Below are positions 48,773-57,982 of a DNA stretch of 64,000 bases, piece by piece. Made by a program: the position numbers and the translations under genes. The stretch comes from Streptomyces sp. WMMC500 (GTDB lineage Bacteria > Actinomycetota > Actinomycetes > Streptomycetales > Streptomycetaceae). The stretch's first letter is position 1. Each line of letters starts with the position of its first letter. The DNA lies in assembly GCF_027497195.1 (NCBI RefSeq), contig NZ_CP114905.1, forward strand, positions 186,001-250,000, read 5' to 3'. Under the pieces are notes generated by a model. The model ran no database searches. It had not been told where the DNA came from and saw only the letters and a program-made list of their open reading frames with translations.

Positions 48773-50254
48773 ATGTCGTACGAACCCTCCCCCGCCCGCC
48801 TCCGGCGGCCGGGTCCGGGCCTGGCCCTGCTGGCGCTCGGGCACCTCGTCATCAGCCTCGACCTGACCATCGTCTTCGTGGCGCTGCCGCACATCGCGGC
48901 CGACGTCGGCTTCACCGCGCACACCCAGCAGTGGGTGGTCAGCGTCTACGCGGTCCTCTACGGCGGCTTCCTGCTGCTCGGCGGCCGGCTCTCCGATCTG
49001 CTGGGGCGGCGCCGCATGTTCGTCACGGGCATGGTGCTGTACGGCGCGGCCTCCGTGCTCGGCGGTCTGGCGACGGCGCCGGGCGTGCTGCTCGCCGCCC
49101 GCGGGCTGCAGGGGCTGGGCGGCGCGGTGCTGTTCCCCGCGGTGCTGACGCTGGTCAACACCGCTTTCGCGGAGGGCAGGGAGCGGAACCGGGCGCTCAC
49201 GGTCTGGGCGATGGCGGGCGCGGGCGGCCTGACCGTGGGGTCGCTGGCCGGCGGGGTGCTGACCCAGGCGTTCGGCTGGGAGGCCGTCTTCTTCGTCAAC
49301 GTGCCGATGGCCGCGCTGGGCGCGGTGGGCGCGTTCGCCCTGCTGCCGGCCGACGGCCCCGCCGCCCGGGGCGGCATCGACGTGCCGGGCGCGCTGACCG
49401 GCACCGCGGGGGTGACCCTGCTGATCTTCGCCATCGCACACGGCTCGGAGGCCGGGTGGGCGGCGGCCGAGGTGGTCGCCGCGGCGGCCCTCGCGCCGCT
49501 GCTGCTCGGCGTGTTCCTGCGCACCCAGGCGCGCGGCCGGCACCCCCTGATGCCGCTCGGGGTGTTCCGCAACCGGGCGCTCGGCGCGGCGTCCGTCGTG
49601 ATCGTGCTCTTCGGGTTCACCACGCAGGCCGTGCCGTACTTCCTGACGCTCTACTTCCAGAGCGTGCTGGGGTTCAGCGCGCTGGAGACCGGGCTGGCGT
49701 TCCTCGGCCCCACCCTGGCCATCACCGCGGGCAACGCCCTGTCCGAGAAGCTGGTCCACCGCTTCGGCAACCGCGCGTCGCTGATCGCCGGCATCCTGCT
49801 GAACACCGCGGGCGGCCTGTTGCTGGCGCCGGGCTTCCGGGCGGACGGGTCGTTCCTGACCGTGCTGGCCGGGATCGTGGTCGTGGGCCTGGGCATGGGC
49901 ATCACCTTCGAGTGCATGTGGATCGCCGCGGGCACCGGCGTCGCCGGGGAGGAGCAGGGCCTCGCCTCCGGGGTGGCGTCCACCGCGCTCCAGATCGGCA
50001 CCGCCACGGGGATCGCCGTGTTCGTCGCCATCGCGAACCGGGGCGTCGACGGGCGGGTCGGACAGGCGCTGCGGGAGGCGACGGCCGACGGGATGCGGAC
50101 CGCGACGTTCGTGCTGGCGGTCGCCCTGCTGCCGGCGGTCCTGGCGGCGCTCGCCCTGCCGCGCGGGGAGAACCGCGTCGTCGCCGGTGGGGCGGGGGAG
50201 CCCCACGGAAAGGCGGAGGGCGCGGACGCGCGCCGCGAGGGGCAGCGGTCCTGA
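48773..50254 (+). CDS. MFS drug/metabolite exporter (DHA2, EmrB/QacA type)
   Basis: 493 residues with about 12-14 transmembrane helices. TM1 contains the motif LDLTIVFVALPHIAADVGF, and motif A reads GGRLSDLLGRRRMF. It also shows QWVVSVYAVLYGG in TM2 and GSLAGGVLTQAFGWEAVFFVN in the centre. It would export a drug-like molecule in exchange for protons. TAGCGT at 48683-48688 is a possible -10. The tail is basic and acidic without structure. Confidence 0.9.
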   Translation: MSYEPSPARLRRPGPGLALLALGHLVISLDLTIVFVALPHIAADVGFTAHTQQWVVSVYAVLYGGFLLLGGRLSDLLGRRRMFVTGMVLYGAASVLGGLATAPGVLLAARGLQGLGGAVLFPAVLTLVNTAFAEGRERNRALTVWAMAGAGGLTVGSLAGGVLTQAFGWEAVFFVNVPMAALGAVGAFALLPADGPAARGGIDVPGALTGTAGVTLLIFAIAHGSEAGWAAAEVVAAAALAPLLLGVFLRTQARGRHPLMPLGVFRNRALGAASVVIVLFGFTTQAVPYFLTLYFQSVLGFSALETGLAFLGPTLAITAGNALSEKLVHRFGNRASLIAGILLNTAGGLLLAPGFRADGSFLTVLAGIVVVGLGMGITFECMWIAAGTGVAGEEQGLASGVASTALQIGTATGIAVFVAIANRGVDGRVGQALREATADGMRTATFVLAVALLPAVLAALALPRGENRVVAGGAGEPHGKAEGADARREGQRS

Positions 50255-50356
50255 GGACCCGATGGGCTGTGGCGGGCGGGACGCCGGGCGGTGGCGGCCG
50301 GCCCGGCGGAAGGTTCCCGGGGCCGGGTGGTGAAGGGGCTGCGGGCGAGGGTGGGT

Positions 50357-53299
50357 TCAGCGGTGGGCGCGGGACCAGAGCGCGGGCCAGCCGCCCGGGG
50401 CAAGCCAGGAGGCGGGGGCTCGCAGGCCGCCGGCCGCGACGCCGTCCCAGAACGTCGCGGTGTCCGCGCCCAGTTCGCGGGCCGCGGGGAAGGCCCGTTG
50501 CCAGGGGCCATCCGGGTCGTCGAGGCTGCTCGCCGGGAAGCCCGGCACGGTGACGGCGCGCGGCTCCGCGACGGCGGCCAGGGGTATCGCCGGAGCCCGG
50601 CAGGTGACGGCCACGGCCGCCGCGCACAGCAGCGGGGCCGGCGGGCGCCGGGAGACCACGCGGGCAAGGGCGGGGTCGTCCTCGTCCACCAGGCGTCCGA
50701 GCGCCGCCCGGACGCGCAGGCCCATGAGCCCGATCGCGTACGCGGGCGCCACCGCGGGCCGCCGGGCCAGGGCGCGCAGCGCCTTGGGCAGCGGCCCCGC
50801 GCCGTCGAGGAGTTCGAGCTGCTCGAAGCGGTCGCGCAGGGCCGGGTCCAGCGCCGTCACCGCGGCGGCCAGCGGGCGTACGCCGGTGGCCGCCCAGAGC
50901 TCCGCCGGGCTCACCGTTTCGTCGCCGATGACGCGGCGGCAGGCGTGGGCCAGCGAGGCGGGGCCGAGGCGGCGCAGCCGGGTCAGGGCGGCGGCGGGTC
51001 CGTCGCCGCCGCGGGTGCCGGCGACCGCCGCGGTGCCGGTGCGGGTGCCGCGTAGGGCGGCGGCCGGGGCGGCCGGCAGCGTGGCGGCCAGCGCGGCGTA
51101 GACCGCGGCCGTCCGGTCCGTGACCTGCTCCGCCCACGCCCGCTCCGCGAGCCGGGCCAGCTCCGGCCCGGCGTGCGCCACGAGCCGCGGCGCGGCCCGG
51201 CGTCGGCGCGCGGGACCGGCCGGCGCCTCGTCACCGGGTGCCGCCGCCGGCTCGGGCGGCTCGGTGCCGGGGAGGGTCGCGACCCAGCGGCGGAAGCGCT
51301 CTTCCAGAGCCTCGTCGGGGGCGTCGTTGAAGCGGCCGGCGAGTTCGCCGACGAGCCAGCCGCGCTCGGCGGGGCGGGCCGGGCGCAGCTCGGCGTTGAC
51401 GAGGATGCGGCCCGTGTCGTCCTGGAGCGCGGCCAGCGCGCTGCGGCCCTTCAGCGCGGCGTCGACGTAGAAGGGCGTGGCGATGCAGTTGCCCATGTAG
51501 TCCGCCCACTCGGCGAGCGTGCGGGCGCTGCGGGCCAGCCGGAAGCGCGCGCGGGTGCCGGGGACGAGGGTGGCGTCGACCGCGGCCAGCGGCGGCGGTA
51601 CGGGGAACTCGCCGCTGAGCGCCGTGGCCACGTCCACGTCCGCGCGCAGGCTCTCGACCAGCCCCGCCCAGGTCTTCACGCCCTTGCCCACGGTGCCGCC
51701 GAGGGCGGCGAGCTGGGCGGCACCGGAGACCGCGAGGCTCACCGAGTCCAGCCGCGGTTCCAGCGGCCGGGCGGCCGGCGGCGGGTCGTGGTCCAGGCCG
51801 AGCGGACCGCCCCGCGGGGTGCAGGAGGCGGCCTCGTGGCCGTGCAACTGCGCGAGCGCGTCGGCCAGTTCGGCGTACCACAGCAGGTCGCCCAGCACCT
51901 CGACGTCGCGGGGCGCCGCCGCCTCGCCCTTCTCCCGGCGGTCGCGGAGCCGGTCGGCGAGGGTGTCGGTAGTGCCGAAGCGGTCGCGCACCCACGGCGG
52001 GTTCTCCGCCCACTCCTCGGGCGGGCGGACGGGGGTGTAGCCGGTGTGCCGGCGCCAGACCTCCATGCCCTGCGCCGCCCACGCGTGCAGCACGTCCTCG
52101 GGAACGAGCAGCTCCCGGTCGAGCAGCCGGTCGACCTCCTCGACGACGACCAGCGCGTAGTCGCGGGCGCGCGCCAGGCGCGGGCGCACCTGCGTCTCGT
52201 ACGGGACGTGCGCCGGGCCCTTCTTGAGCACGTGGCGCTGCAGCTCGCGGGCGTGCCCGGCGGGGCGGGCGGGCAGCCCGGTCAGGCCCGGGACCCGGCG
52301 GGCGGCGCGGGCCGCCGCGGCGTGACCGGTGGCCGCGACGGCGGCGGCGAGCTGCGGCTCCATGTGCGCGAGCCCGACGGCCGGGCCGTGGTCGGCGACG
52401 GCGACGGCGGTGCGCAGCAGCACGGTCGCCGCCTGGGCGTCCTGCACGATCCGGTTCAGCACCCCGTGCCAGTAGTCGTCGGACGGCGTCCACCGCGCCG
52501 CCGCCAGCAGCGGCGACTCGCCCGTCTTCACGTCGTACGAGACCCGGTGGCGCGCCAGTTCCTCTTCGAACCGGGTGCGTCGGGTCCGCAGTTGGGCCAC
52601 CCGGTCGTCGCGGCCCTGGGTGGCGAGCAGCCGCGCGCGGCGCGCCTGCCGGGCGTGGCCGTCGAGCACCCGGTCCCACAGGTCGGTCAGCAGCGCCGGG
52701 CGGCGCGGCCCGGGCAGCGGTGCGAGCACGCGGCCCAGATGCCCGGCGAGTACGGAGGGGGCGCCGCCGTCGACCGGGTCGACGCCGTCGGGCGCTTCGA
52801 GGGCGAGGATCCGCTCGACCTGCTCGGGCCCCAGCACGTCGCTGGCGGCGGACGCGAGCCGCACGGCGGGCCAGCGGCCCTCGGCCACCGCCCGGCCGGC
52901 GGCGGCGCCCACGCGCTTGGTCGCGGCGGGGCCGAAGAGCGCCACGGTGGTCGCCGCCCGGTCGCCGAGCCGCCCGGCCTCGGCGGGGCCCAGCGCGCGC
53001 AGTGCGGCGAGGACCGCGTCCCGCTTGTCGCCGCGGGCACCCGCGAGCCGCGCGGAGCGGAAGCCGCCGCCGAGGTCCACGCCCGCGCCGGCGGCGACCG
53101 GGCCGCCGGCCGCGACCAGCCGGCGCAACGCGGCGACGGCGGCCTCGGCCCGCTCCTCCCCCGCCTCCGGGGGCCCCAGCGCGACGGGTGCGCCCGCGGG
53201 GGCGTCGGCCTGCTCCGCGAGCCGGACGGGCACGCCGGCGCGGGCGGCCCACGCCGCCTGTCCCGTGGTCACCACGCCGTCCGCCAGCCGGAATCTCAT
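50357..53299 (-). CDS. Large protein of unknown function with PcfJ-like core
   Basis: About 980 residues (ATG at 53299; 9 residues longer if ATG at 53326 is used). It is Ala/Arg-rich and soluble. The N-terminal ~550 residues are helical and unassigned. Near residues 590-670 lies a segment like PcfJ: a helix ending in WADYMGNCIATPFYVDAAL, then KGRSALAALQDDTGRILV, an acidic EL, and GELAGRFNDAPDEALEERF. The C-terminal ~300 residues are again unassigned. PcfJ proteins occur on conjugative elements and phages and lack a known function. This is a single chromosomal gene without mobile neighbours. Confidence 0.7.
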   Translation of the reverse strand: MRFRLADGVVTTGQAAWAARAGVPVRLAEQADAPAGAPVALGPPEAGEERAEAAVAALRRLVAAGGPVAAGAGVDLGGGFRSARLAGARGDKRDAVLAALRALGPAEAGRLGDRAATTVALFGPAATKRVGAAAGRAVAEGRWPAVRLASAASDVLGPEQVERILALEAPDGVDPVDGGAPSVLAGHLGRVLAPLPGPRRPALLTDLWDRVLDGHARQARRARLLATQGRDDRVAQLRTRRTRFEEELARHRVSYDVKTGESPLLAAARWTPSDDYWHGVLNRIVQDAQAATVLLRTAVAVADHGPAVGLAHMEPQLAAAVAATGHAAAARAARRVPGLTGLPARPAGHARELQRHVLKKGPAHVPYETQVRPRLARARDYALVVVEEVDRLLDRELLVPEDVLHAWAAQGMEVWRRHTGYTPVRPPEEWAENPPWVRDRFGTTDTLADRLRDRREKGEAAAPRDVEVLGDLLWYAELADALAQLHGHEAASCTPRGGPLGLDHDPPPAARPLEPRLDSVSLAVSGAAQLAALGGTVGKGVKTWAGLVESLRADVDVATALSGEFPVPPPLAAVDATLVPGTRARFRLARSARTLAEWADYMGNCIATPFYVDAALKGRSALAALQDDTGRILVNAELRPARPAERGWLVGELAGRFNDAPDEALEERFRRWVATLPGTEPPEPAAAPGDEAPAGPARRRRAAPRLVAHAGPELARLAERAWAEQVTDRTAAVYAALAATLPAAPAAALRGTRTGTAAVAGTRGGDGPAAALTRLRRLGPASLAHACRRVIGDETVSPAELWAATGVRPLAAAVTALDPALRDRFEQLELLDGAGPLPKALRALARRPAVAPAYAIGLMGLRVRAALGRLVDEDDPALARVVSRRPPAPLLCAAAVAVTCRAPAIPLAAVAEPRAVTVPGFPASSLDDPDGPWQRAFPAARELGADTATFWDGVAAGGLRAPASWLAPGGWPALWSRAHR

Positions 53300-53424
53300 C
53301 CGCCTCAGGATGGCGGAGGCCGCCATGATCCGCCAACGCCATTTCCCGCGCGGGCGGACGGCGCGGGGGCCTGTGCGGGCCGTCCGCCCCGTCGGCCTGG
53401 GTCAGGGCAGCCCGTCCGCCGGGG

Positions 53425-54456
53425 TCAGGGCCGGCCGGCGGCGGGGACGCGCTCCGCCTCGGGCGGAGGCGCCGGCGGGGTGCCGTCGCCGAAGGGACGG
53501 CCGCCCAACTGCTCGCGGTGGTGCGGCGTCAGCCAGCCCGACAGGTCGGGCCCCGCCGGGACGATGCCGGTCGGGTTGATGCCCGTGTGGACCTCGTAGT
53601 AGTGGCGCTTGATGTGGTCGAAGTCGACCGTGTCGCCGAAGCCCGGCGTCTGGTAGAGGTCGCGGACGTACGCCCACAGCACGGGGTCCTCCGCGATCTT
53701 GTTGCGGTTGCACTTGAAGTGCCCCTGGTAGACGGGGTCGAAGCGGACGAGGGTGGTGAACAGCCGGATGTCGGCCTCGGTGAGGGTCTCGCCGACCAGG
53801 TAGCGGCGGCCGGACAGCCGCGCGGACAGCTCGTCCAGTTGCCGGAACACGTCGTGGTAGGCGGCCTCGTACTCGTCCTGGGTGGTGGCGAAGCCGGCCC
53901 GGTAGACACCGTTGTTGACGTTCCGGTAGACGCCCTCCATCACCTCGTCGATCTCGTCGCGCAGCGCCTCGGGGTACAGGTCGGGCGCGCCGTCGCGGTG
54001 CAGTGCGGTCCACTCGGTGGCGAAGTCCAGGGTGATCTGCTGGAAGTCGTTGGTGACGAGCCTGCCGCTGGGCACGTCGACGATCGCGGGCACGCTGACG
54101 CCGCCCGGGTAGCCGGTCTCGCGCGCGTCGTACGCCTCGCTGAGGAACCGGATGCCCAGCACCGGGTCGCGGTCGCCGGGGTCGAGCGTGAAGCGCCAGC
54201 TCCGGTCGTCCTGGATCGGGTCGGTGACGCCGACGGAGATCGCGGGCTCCAGGCCGAGCAGCCGCCGGGAGATCAGCGTGCGGTTGGCCCACGGGCAGGC
54301 GCGGCTGACTACGAGCCGGTAGCGCCCGGCCTCGGCGGGCCAGCCGTCCTCGCCGGCCGCGGTGATCCGGTCGGCGAAGTGGCTGCGGGAGCGCTTGAAG
54401 CGCTTCCTGCCGTACTCCGTGTTGCCCTGACCCGCTCCGTCGCTCTCACTGCTCAT
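53425..54456 (-). CDS. Xi-class GST family protein (glutathionyl-hydroquinone reductase type)
   Basis: 343 residues from ATG at 54456, behind AAGGAG at 7 bases. The thioredoxin-fold N-terminus has the catalytic VVSRACPWANRTLISRRLLGL; the Cys of CPWA forms the mixed disulfide. The GST C-terminal domain (about 170-300) includes YLVGETLTEADIRLFTTLVRFD. Enzymes of this type reduce S-thiol conjugates of hydroquinones. Actinomycetes use mycothiol rather than glutathione, so mycothiol conjugates are the likely substrates (inference). Confidence 0.9.
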   Translation of the reverse strand: MSSESDGAGQGNTEYGRKRFKRSRSHFADRITAAGEDGWPAEAGRYRLVVSRACPWANRTLISRRLLGLEPAISVGVTDPIQDDRSWRFTLDPGDRDPVLGIRFLSEAYDARETGYPGGVSVPAIVDVPSGRLVTNDFQQITLDFATEWTALHRDGAPDLYPEALRDEIDEVMEGVYRNVNNGVYRAGFATTQDEYEAAYHDVFRQLDELSARLSGRRYLVGETLTEADIRLFTTLVRFDPVYQGHFKCNRNKIAEDPVLWAYVRDLYQTPGFGDTVDFDHIKRHYYEVHTGINPTGIVPAGPDLSGWLTPHHREQLGGRPFGDGTPPAPPPEAERVPAAGRP

Positions 54457-54565
54457 CGCCCGCTCCTTCGTCGACACGCCGACAACACCGGCCCCATTGT
54501 CCAGTGCCGTGCCGCCCGCTGCCAGGCGATGCGGTGCCCGCCGGGCGCGTCGCCGCGCGGCCGGA

Positions 54566-55357
54566 TCAGGGCTGTGCGGCGGCGGTGCGGTAGTGGTAGG
54601 TGCACAGCTCGCGGAAGCCGGCGCGGGCGTACAGCCGCAGCGCGGCCGGGTTGTCGCGCTCCACCTGGAGGTACAGACGCGCCGCGCCGTGTGCCCCGGC
54701 CCAGCCCGCCAGGGCGCCGAGCACGCGCCCGCCGGCGCCCCTGCCCCGCGCCGCGGGCAGCGTGGCCATGGCGAAGACGCCGGCCCAGCCGGTGTCGGCG
54801 ACGGCCCGGCCCACGGCCACCGTCTCCTCGCCGTCGAGGACGCGGGCGTACGCGGACGGGCCGGCGACCCGTTCGAGGAGTCCCCCCGCGGCCGCCGGGG
54901 CGGCGTCCCGGCCGTGGACGGCGTGCCAGACGCCGAACCACGCGTCGACCGGGCGGTCTTCGGTACGCGCCCGAAGGCGGCCCCCGGTCGGCTGCGCCGG
55001 CACCCCGGCGACCGCCGCGGCCTGCAGGGAGACCGGGTGCGCGCGGCGGTAGCCGCGCCCGGCGAGCAGGTCGTCGAGCCCGGCGGGGCAGGCGGCCGGG
55101 GTGATCTGGAACAGCGCCGCGCGCTCGTGCCGGGCGTAGAACTCCTCGGCGTGCGCCACCCGCCGCAGCAGCTCCGCCGGCCCGGCGGGCTCCTCGGGTC
55201 CGTGCGGCAGCACCGAGCCGACCCACCACGAGCTGCCGCGGTGGTGCCGCAACCACCAGCCGTCGGCGTACGCGACGAGCTCCGCGGGCAGCGCCCGCGC
55301 GGCCCGCTCCTGGAGCCCCCGGACGACCCCGGGGGCGGCGGGGACCGCGGCGCTCAC
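54566..55357 (-). CDS. GNAT-family N-acetyltransferase
   Basis: 263 residues from GTG at 55357, overlapping the dienelactone-hydrolase gene by GTGA. The C-terminal half has the acetyl-CoA motif ATLPAARGRGAGGRVLGAL and YLQVERDNPAALRLYARAGF. The N-terminal half is a degenerate second GNAT-like region with WWLRHHRGSSWWVGSV. The substrate is unknown. It is translationally coupled to the upstream hydrolase. Confidence 0.87.
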   Translation of the reverse strand: MSAAVPAAPGVVRGLQERAARALPAELVAYADGWWLRHHRGSSWWVGSVLPHGPEEPAGPAELLRRVAHAEEFYARHERAALFQITPAACPAGLDDLLAGRGYRRAHPVSLQAAAVAGVPAQPTGGRLRARTEDRPVDAWFGVWHAVHGRDAAPAAAGGLLERVAGPSAYARVLDGEETVAVGRAVADTGWAGVFAMATLPAARGRGAGGRVLGALAGWAGAHGAARLYLQVERDNPAALRLYARAGFRELCTYHYRTAAAQP

Positions 55358-55935
55358 GGCCGCCCGCCCGCGAGGAACGCCAGCACCCTCTCGGTGAGCA
55401 GCGCGGCGGCGTCCGGGTCGTACGACGGGAGGGTGGGGTCGGCGAAGAAGTGCTCGTCGCCGGGGTAGAGGAACAGCTCCCGGTCCGCCGCGCCGGCCAC
55501 CAGCAGGCGCGCCGCGTCGAGGTCGCCCTCGCCGGCGAACAGAGGGTCGCCCTCCTTGCCGTGCACCTGCACCGGCACCCCCTTCGGCCAGGCGGGGCCG
55601 AACTCGGCCACCGGGACGCAGGAGTGGAAGAGCAGCGCGCCGCGCGCGCCGGGGCGGGTCTGGGCCAGGCACTGCGCGGGCAGCACGCCGACGGAGAAGC
55701 CCGCGTACACGGCCTCTGCGGGCAGTGCGTCGGCCGCGCGGAGGCCGCGGGCGACGACCTCCCCGAAGCCGATCCCGGCGACGTGCGCCATCCCCTCGGC
55801 GAGCGAGCCGAAGGTGCGTCCCTCGAAGAGGTCGGGGGTGTGCACCGTGTGCCCCGCGCGGCGCAGTTCGCCGGCGAAGGCGAGAACGCCGGGGCCCAGC
55901 CCCAGCGCGTGGTGGAAGAGCACGACCTCGGCCAT
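55354..55935 (-). CDS. Dienelactone hydrolase family protein
   Basis: 193 residues, an alpha/beta hydrolase of the DLH type: VVLFHHALGLGPGVLAF, the nucleophile elbow AGFSVGV, and the acid/base region GDEHFFAD. Classical dienelactone hydrolase uses Cys in the elbow; here it is Ser. The short length (~193) and FHSC at the following strand are typical of the actinobacterial small DLH group. Its substrate is unknown. Confidence 0.88.
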   Translation of the reverse strand: MAEVVLFHHALGLGPGVLAFAGELRRAGHTVHTPDLFEGRTFGSLAEGMAHVAGIGFGEVVARGLRAADALPAEAVYAGFSVGVLPAQCLAQTRPGARGALLFHSCVPVAEFGPAWPKGVPVQVHGKEGDPLFAGEGDLDAARLLVAGAADRELFLYPGDEHFFADPTLPSYDPDAAALLTERVLAFLAGGRP

Positions 55936-56060
55936 GGTGACGCCTCCGCTCGCGGTCGCCGATCGGATCTTCCGGGCACTCTAGCCGGGGCCCCGCGCCG
56001 CCGGTGTCCGCCGGCCGGTGCGCCGTACGAAACCCGCTGGCCCGGGGCGGCGCCGTCTGC

Positions 56061-56076
56061 CAGGGTGACGGCGATG
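56061..56076 (+). promoter_or_regulatory. Candidate leaderless promoter of the DUF4037 gene
   Basis: CAGGGT (56061-56066), then GACGGCG, then ATG at 56074. The same string occurs before the DUF5995 gene (CAGGGTGACGGCCATGA). In both places TGGCC lies 17 bases before CAGGGT. With the -10 only 7 bases before ATG, the mRNA would start at or very near the start codon. Confidence 0.4.
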
Positions 56077-57147
56077 AGCACCGCATTCCGCCCCGGTCTC
56101 GAACTGGCCCGCGACTTCCACGCCGAGGCCGTCGCCCCCCTCCTGGACCGGGTGCTCGCCGGCGCGCCGTACGCCGCCGCGCTGCTGGGCTGGGGATCGG
56201 AGGTGCAGGGCTTCGACACCCCGCGCTCGACGGACCACGCCTGGGGCCCGCGGCTGCAGGTGTTCCTCGCGCCGGCCGGCCACCGGGCGCACGCCGCCGG
56301 GCTCACCGCGCTGCTCGGCCGGGAGCTGCCGGAGCGGTTCCGCGGCCACCCGGTGCGCTTCGCGTTCCCCGGCGGTACGACGCCGCGGCACTGGGTCGAC
56401 GTCCTCGACGTCCGCGCGCACTTCGCGGACCAGCTCGGCGAGGTGCCGGACGGCGGGCTCTCGGCGGGCGGCTGGCTGGCGGCACCGTGGCAGGTGCTGC
56501 GGGAGCTGACGGGCGGCGCGGTGTTCCACGACGGCGCCGGGGTGCTCACCTCGTACCGGGAGAGCCTCGGCTGGTACCCGGACCCGGTGTGGCGCTACGT
56601 GCTGGCGTGCCAGTGGCAGCGGCTGCACCAGGAGGAGCCGTTCGTCGGGCGCTGCGGCGAGGTCGGGGACGACCTGGGGTCCGCGGTGACCGCCGCCAGG
56701 CAGGTGCGCGAGCTGATGCGGCTGTGCCTGCTGATGCACCGGGTCTATCCGCCGTACGGCAAGTGGCTCGGCTCCGCCTTCGCCGCCCTGCCGCAGGCGG
56801 CGGAGCTGGCGCCGCTGCTCTCCGGGGCGCTGGCGGCGCGCGGCTGGCGGGAGCGCGAGCGGCAACTGTCGCCCGCCTACGAGCTGGTGGCACGGATGCA
56901 CAACGGCCTGGGGCTCACGGAGCCGCTGGAGCCGGAGGTACGCCCCTTTTACGAGAGACCGTTCCTCGTCCTGGGCGCCGAGCGCTTCTGCGCCGCGCTG
57001 CTCGCCACGGTCGACGACCCCGGACTGGCGGCGCTGCCGCCGGTCGGGTCCGTGGACCAGTACGTCGACAGCACCGACCTCACCGCGCACGGGTTCGCCG
57101 GCCGGAGACGGCGCTATCTCGCCCGCCCCGGCGGATCCGTCACGTGA
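56074..57147 (+). CDS. DUF4037 domain protein
   Basis: 357 residues. It resembles DUF4037/nucleotidyltransferase-like proteins: a GWGSEVQGFDTPRSTDHAWG segment reminiscent of the GS...D.D site of the nucleotidyltransferase fold, VFLAPAGHRA, and a C-terminal helical part with PPYGKWLGSAF and PSYELVARMHN-like residues. It might transfer nucleotides or be an inactive relative; the substrate is unknown. Its end overlaps the convergent DUF3817 gene by 34 bases. Confidence 0.82.
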   Translation: MSTAFRPGLELARDFHAEAVAPLLDRVLAGAPYAAALLGWGSEVQGFDTPRSTDHAWGPRLQVFLAPAGHRAHAAGLTALLGRELPERFRGHPVRFAFPGGTTPRHWVDVLDVRAHFADQLGEVPDGGLSAGGWLAAPWQVLRELTGGAVFHDGAGVLTSYRESLGWYPDPVWRYVLACQWQRLHQEEPFVGRCGEVGDDLGSAVTAARQVRELMRLCLLMHRVYPPYGKWLGSAFAALPQAAELAPLLSGALAARGWRERERQLSPAYELVARMHNGLGLTEPLEPEVRPFYERPFLVLGAERFCAALLATVDDPGLAALPPVGSVDQYVDSTDLTAHGFAGRRRRYLARPGGSVT

Positions 57148-57431
57148 GGGGCGGCGCCGGCGGGCCCCCCGCGGCGCAGCCGGCGCAGCCGGTCCAGCCG
57201 GCGCAGCACCAGCAGCCCGCCGACGCCCGGGACGACCGACCGCGGCCGGGTGCCGGGAGCGGTGTCCCCCGGCGTCGTCGCCCAGGTGAGGGCGATGACC
57301 GCGAGGTAGGCGGTGCCGTGCACGGGGCCGCCGAGGGAACTGACGGCCTCGGTGTGCACGGTGAACAGGTTGATCAGCAGGGCCGCGAGTGTCAGCAGCT
57401 CGACGGCGGCGGCGATCCGCAGCGCGCGCAC
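57114..57431 (-). CDS. DUF3817 small membrane protein
   Basis: 105 residues from GTG at 57431. Two or three hydrophobic segments with the family's AAAVELLTLAALLINL and GGPVHGTAYLAVIALTW. The C-terminal tail is Arg-rich. It follows the upstream four-helix membrane gene by 3 bases, so the two form an operon. Its function is unknown. Confidence 0.75.
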   Translation of the reverse strand: MRALRIAAAVELLTLAALLINLFTVHTEAVSSLGGPVHGTAYLAVIALTWATTPGDTAPGTRPRSVVPGVGGLLVLRRLDRLRRLRRGGPAGAAPHVTDPPGRAR

Positions 57432-57434
57432 GGC

Positions 57435-57911
57435 TCACGCCCCCGTGGTGGAGCCGGGACGGACGATCATCAGCACGACGACGACCGCCCAGAGCAGGTT
57501 GAAGACCCCGGTGAGCATGGCGAGCCGGCTCGCCGCGGGGCGCAGCACGTCGCCCTCCCGGGCGGGGGCGTCGCCGCTCGTCGCGGCCAGGAGGCGCTGC
57601 TGTCCCGGCAGGATCGCAAGCGCGAGCAGGGCCGCCGCGCCGGTCGTCAGCACGATGGAGGCGATCAGCCAGGCGTCGGTCAGCACCCCGAGCTGCGCGC
57701 CGGTGGCCACGCCGAACGCGGGGACGGCGAGGCCCACGACCGCGTAGGCGCGGCAGACGCGGTGCAGGAACGCGGCGGTCCCGTCGCGGTGCGCGGGGTC
57801 GGCGGCGGCCGACTCGCGGGCGATCCGGGGAAACACCGAGGCCGCCACGGCGATCGGCCCGATGGCCAGGATCGCCGCGAGCACGTGTACGGACAGCAGG
57901 AACTTCGTCAC
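57435..57911 (-). CDS. Four-transmembrane-helix integral membrane protein (DUF2269-like)
   Basis: 158 residues from GTG at 57911, behind GGGAGG. It has four hydrophobic helices: LLSVHVLAAILAIGPIAVAA, VVGLAVPAFGVATGAQLGVL, IASIVLTTGAAALLALAIL, and LTGVFNLLWAVVVVLMIV. The His in TM1 and the overall length fit predicted integral membrane proteins of the DUF2269 type, though this is not certain. It is divergent from a PadR regulator; a PadR-type operator lies 19 bases upstream of its start. Confidence 0.75.
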   Translation of the reverse strand: MTKFLLSVHVLAAILAIGPIAVAASVFPRIARESAAADPAHRDGTAAFLHRVCRAYAVVGLAVPAFGVATGAQLGVLTDAWLIASIVLTTGAAALLALAILPGQQRLLAATSGDAPAREGDVLRPAASRLAMLTGVFNLLWAVVVVLMIVRPGSTTGA

Positions 57912-57929
57912 CGCACCCTCCCGGGTAAT

Positions 57930-57948
57930 ATGTTGGCTACCAATACAT
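57930..57948. promoter_or_regulatory. PadR-type operator between divergent genes
   Basis: ATGTTGGCTACCAATACAT has inverted ATGT/ACAT ends separated by 11 bases and inner TTGG/CCAA arms. This is the shape of PadR-family operators. It lies 19 bases from the membrane-protein start and 35 bases from the PadR start. A -10-like TAGGCT (57969-57974) sits 8 bases before the PadR ATG, so the operator would cover its -35 region. Confidence 0.6.
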
Positions 57949-57982
57949 AGCACACCAACAGAAGGAGGTAGGCTGGGCGCCC

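Noticed and set aside
50255..50356. Possible small gene between the MFS exporter and the PcfJ-like gene
   Set aside because: About 100 bases between convergent genes, no start codon with ribosome-binding site and no family signal.
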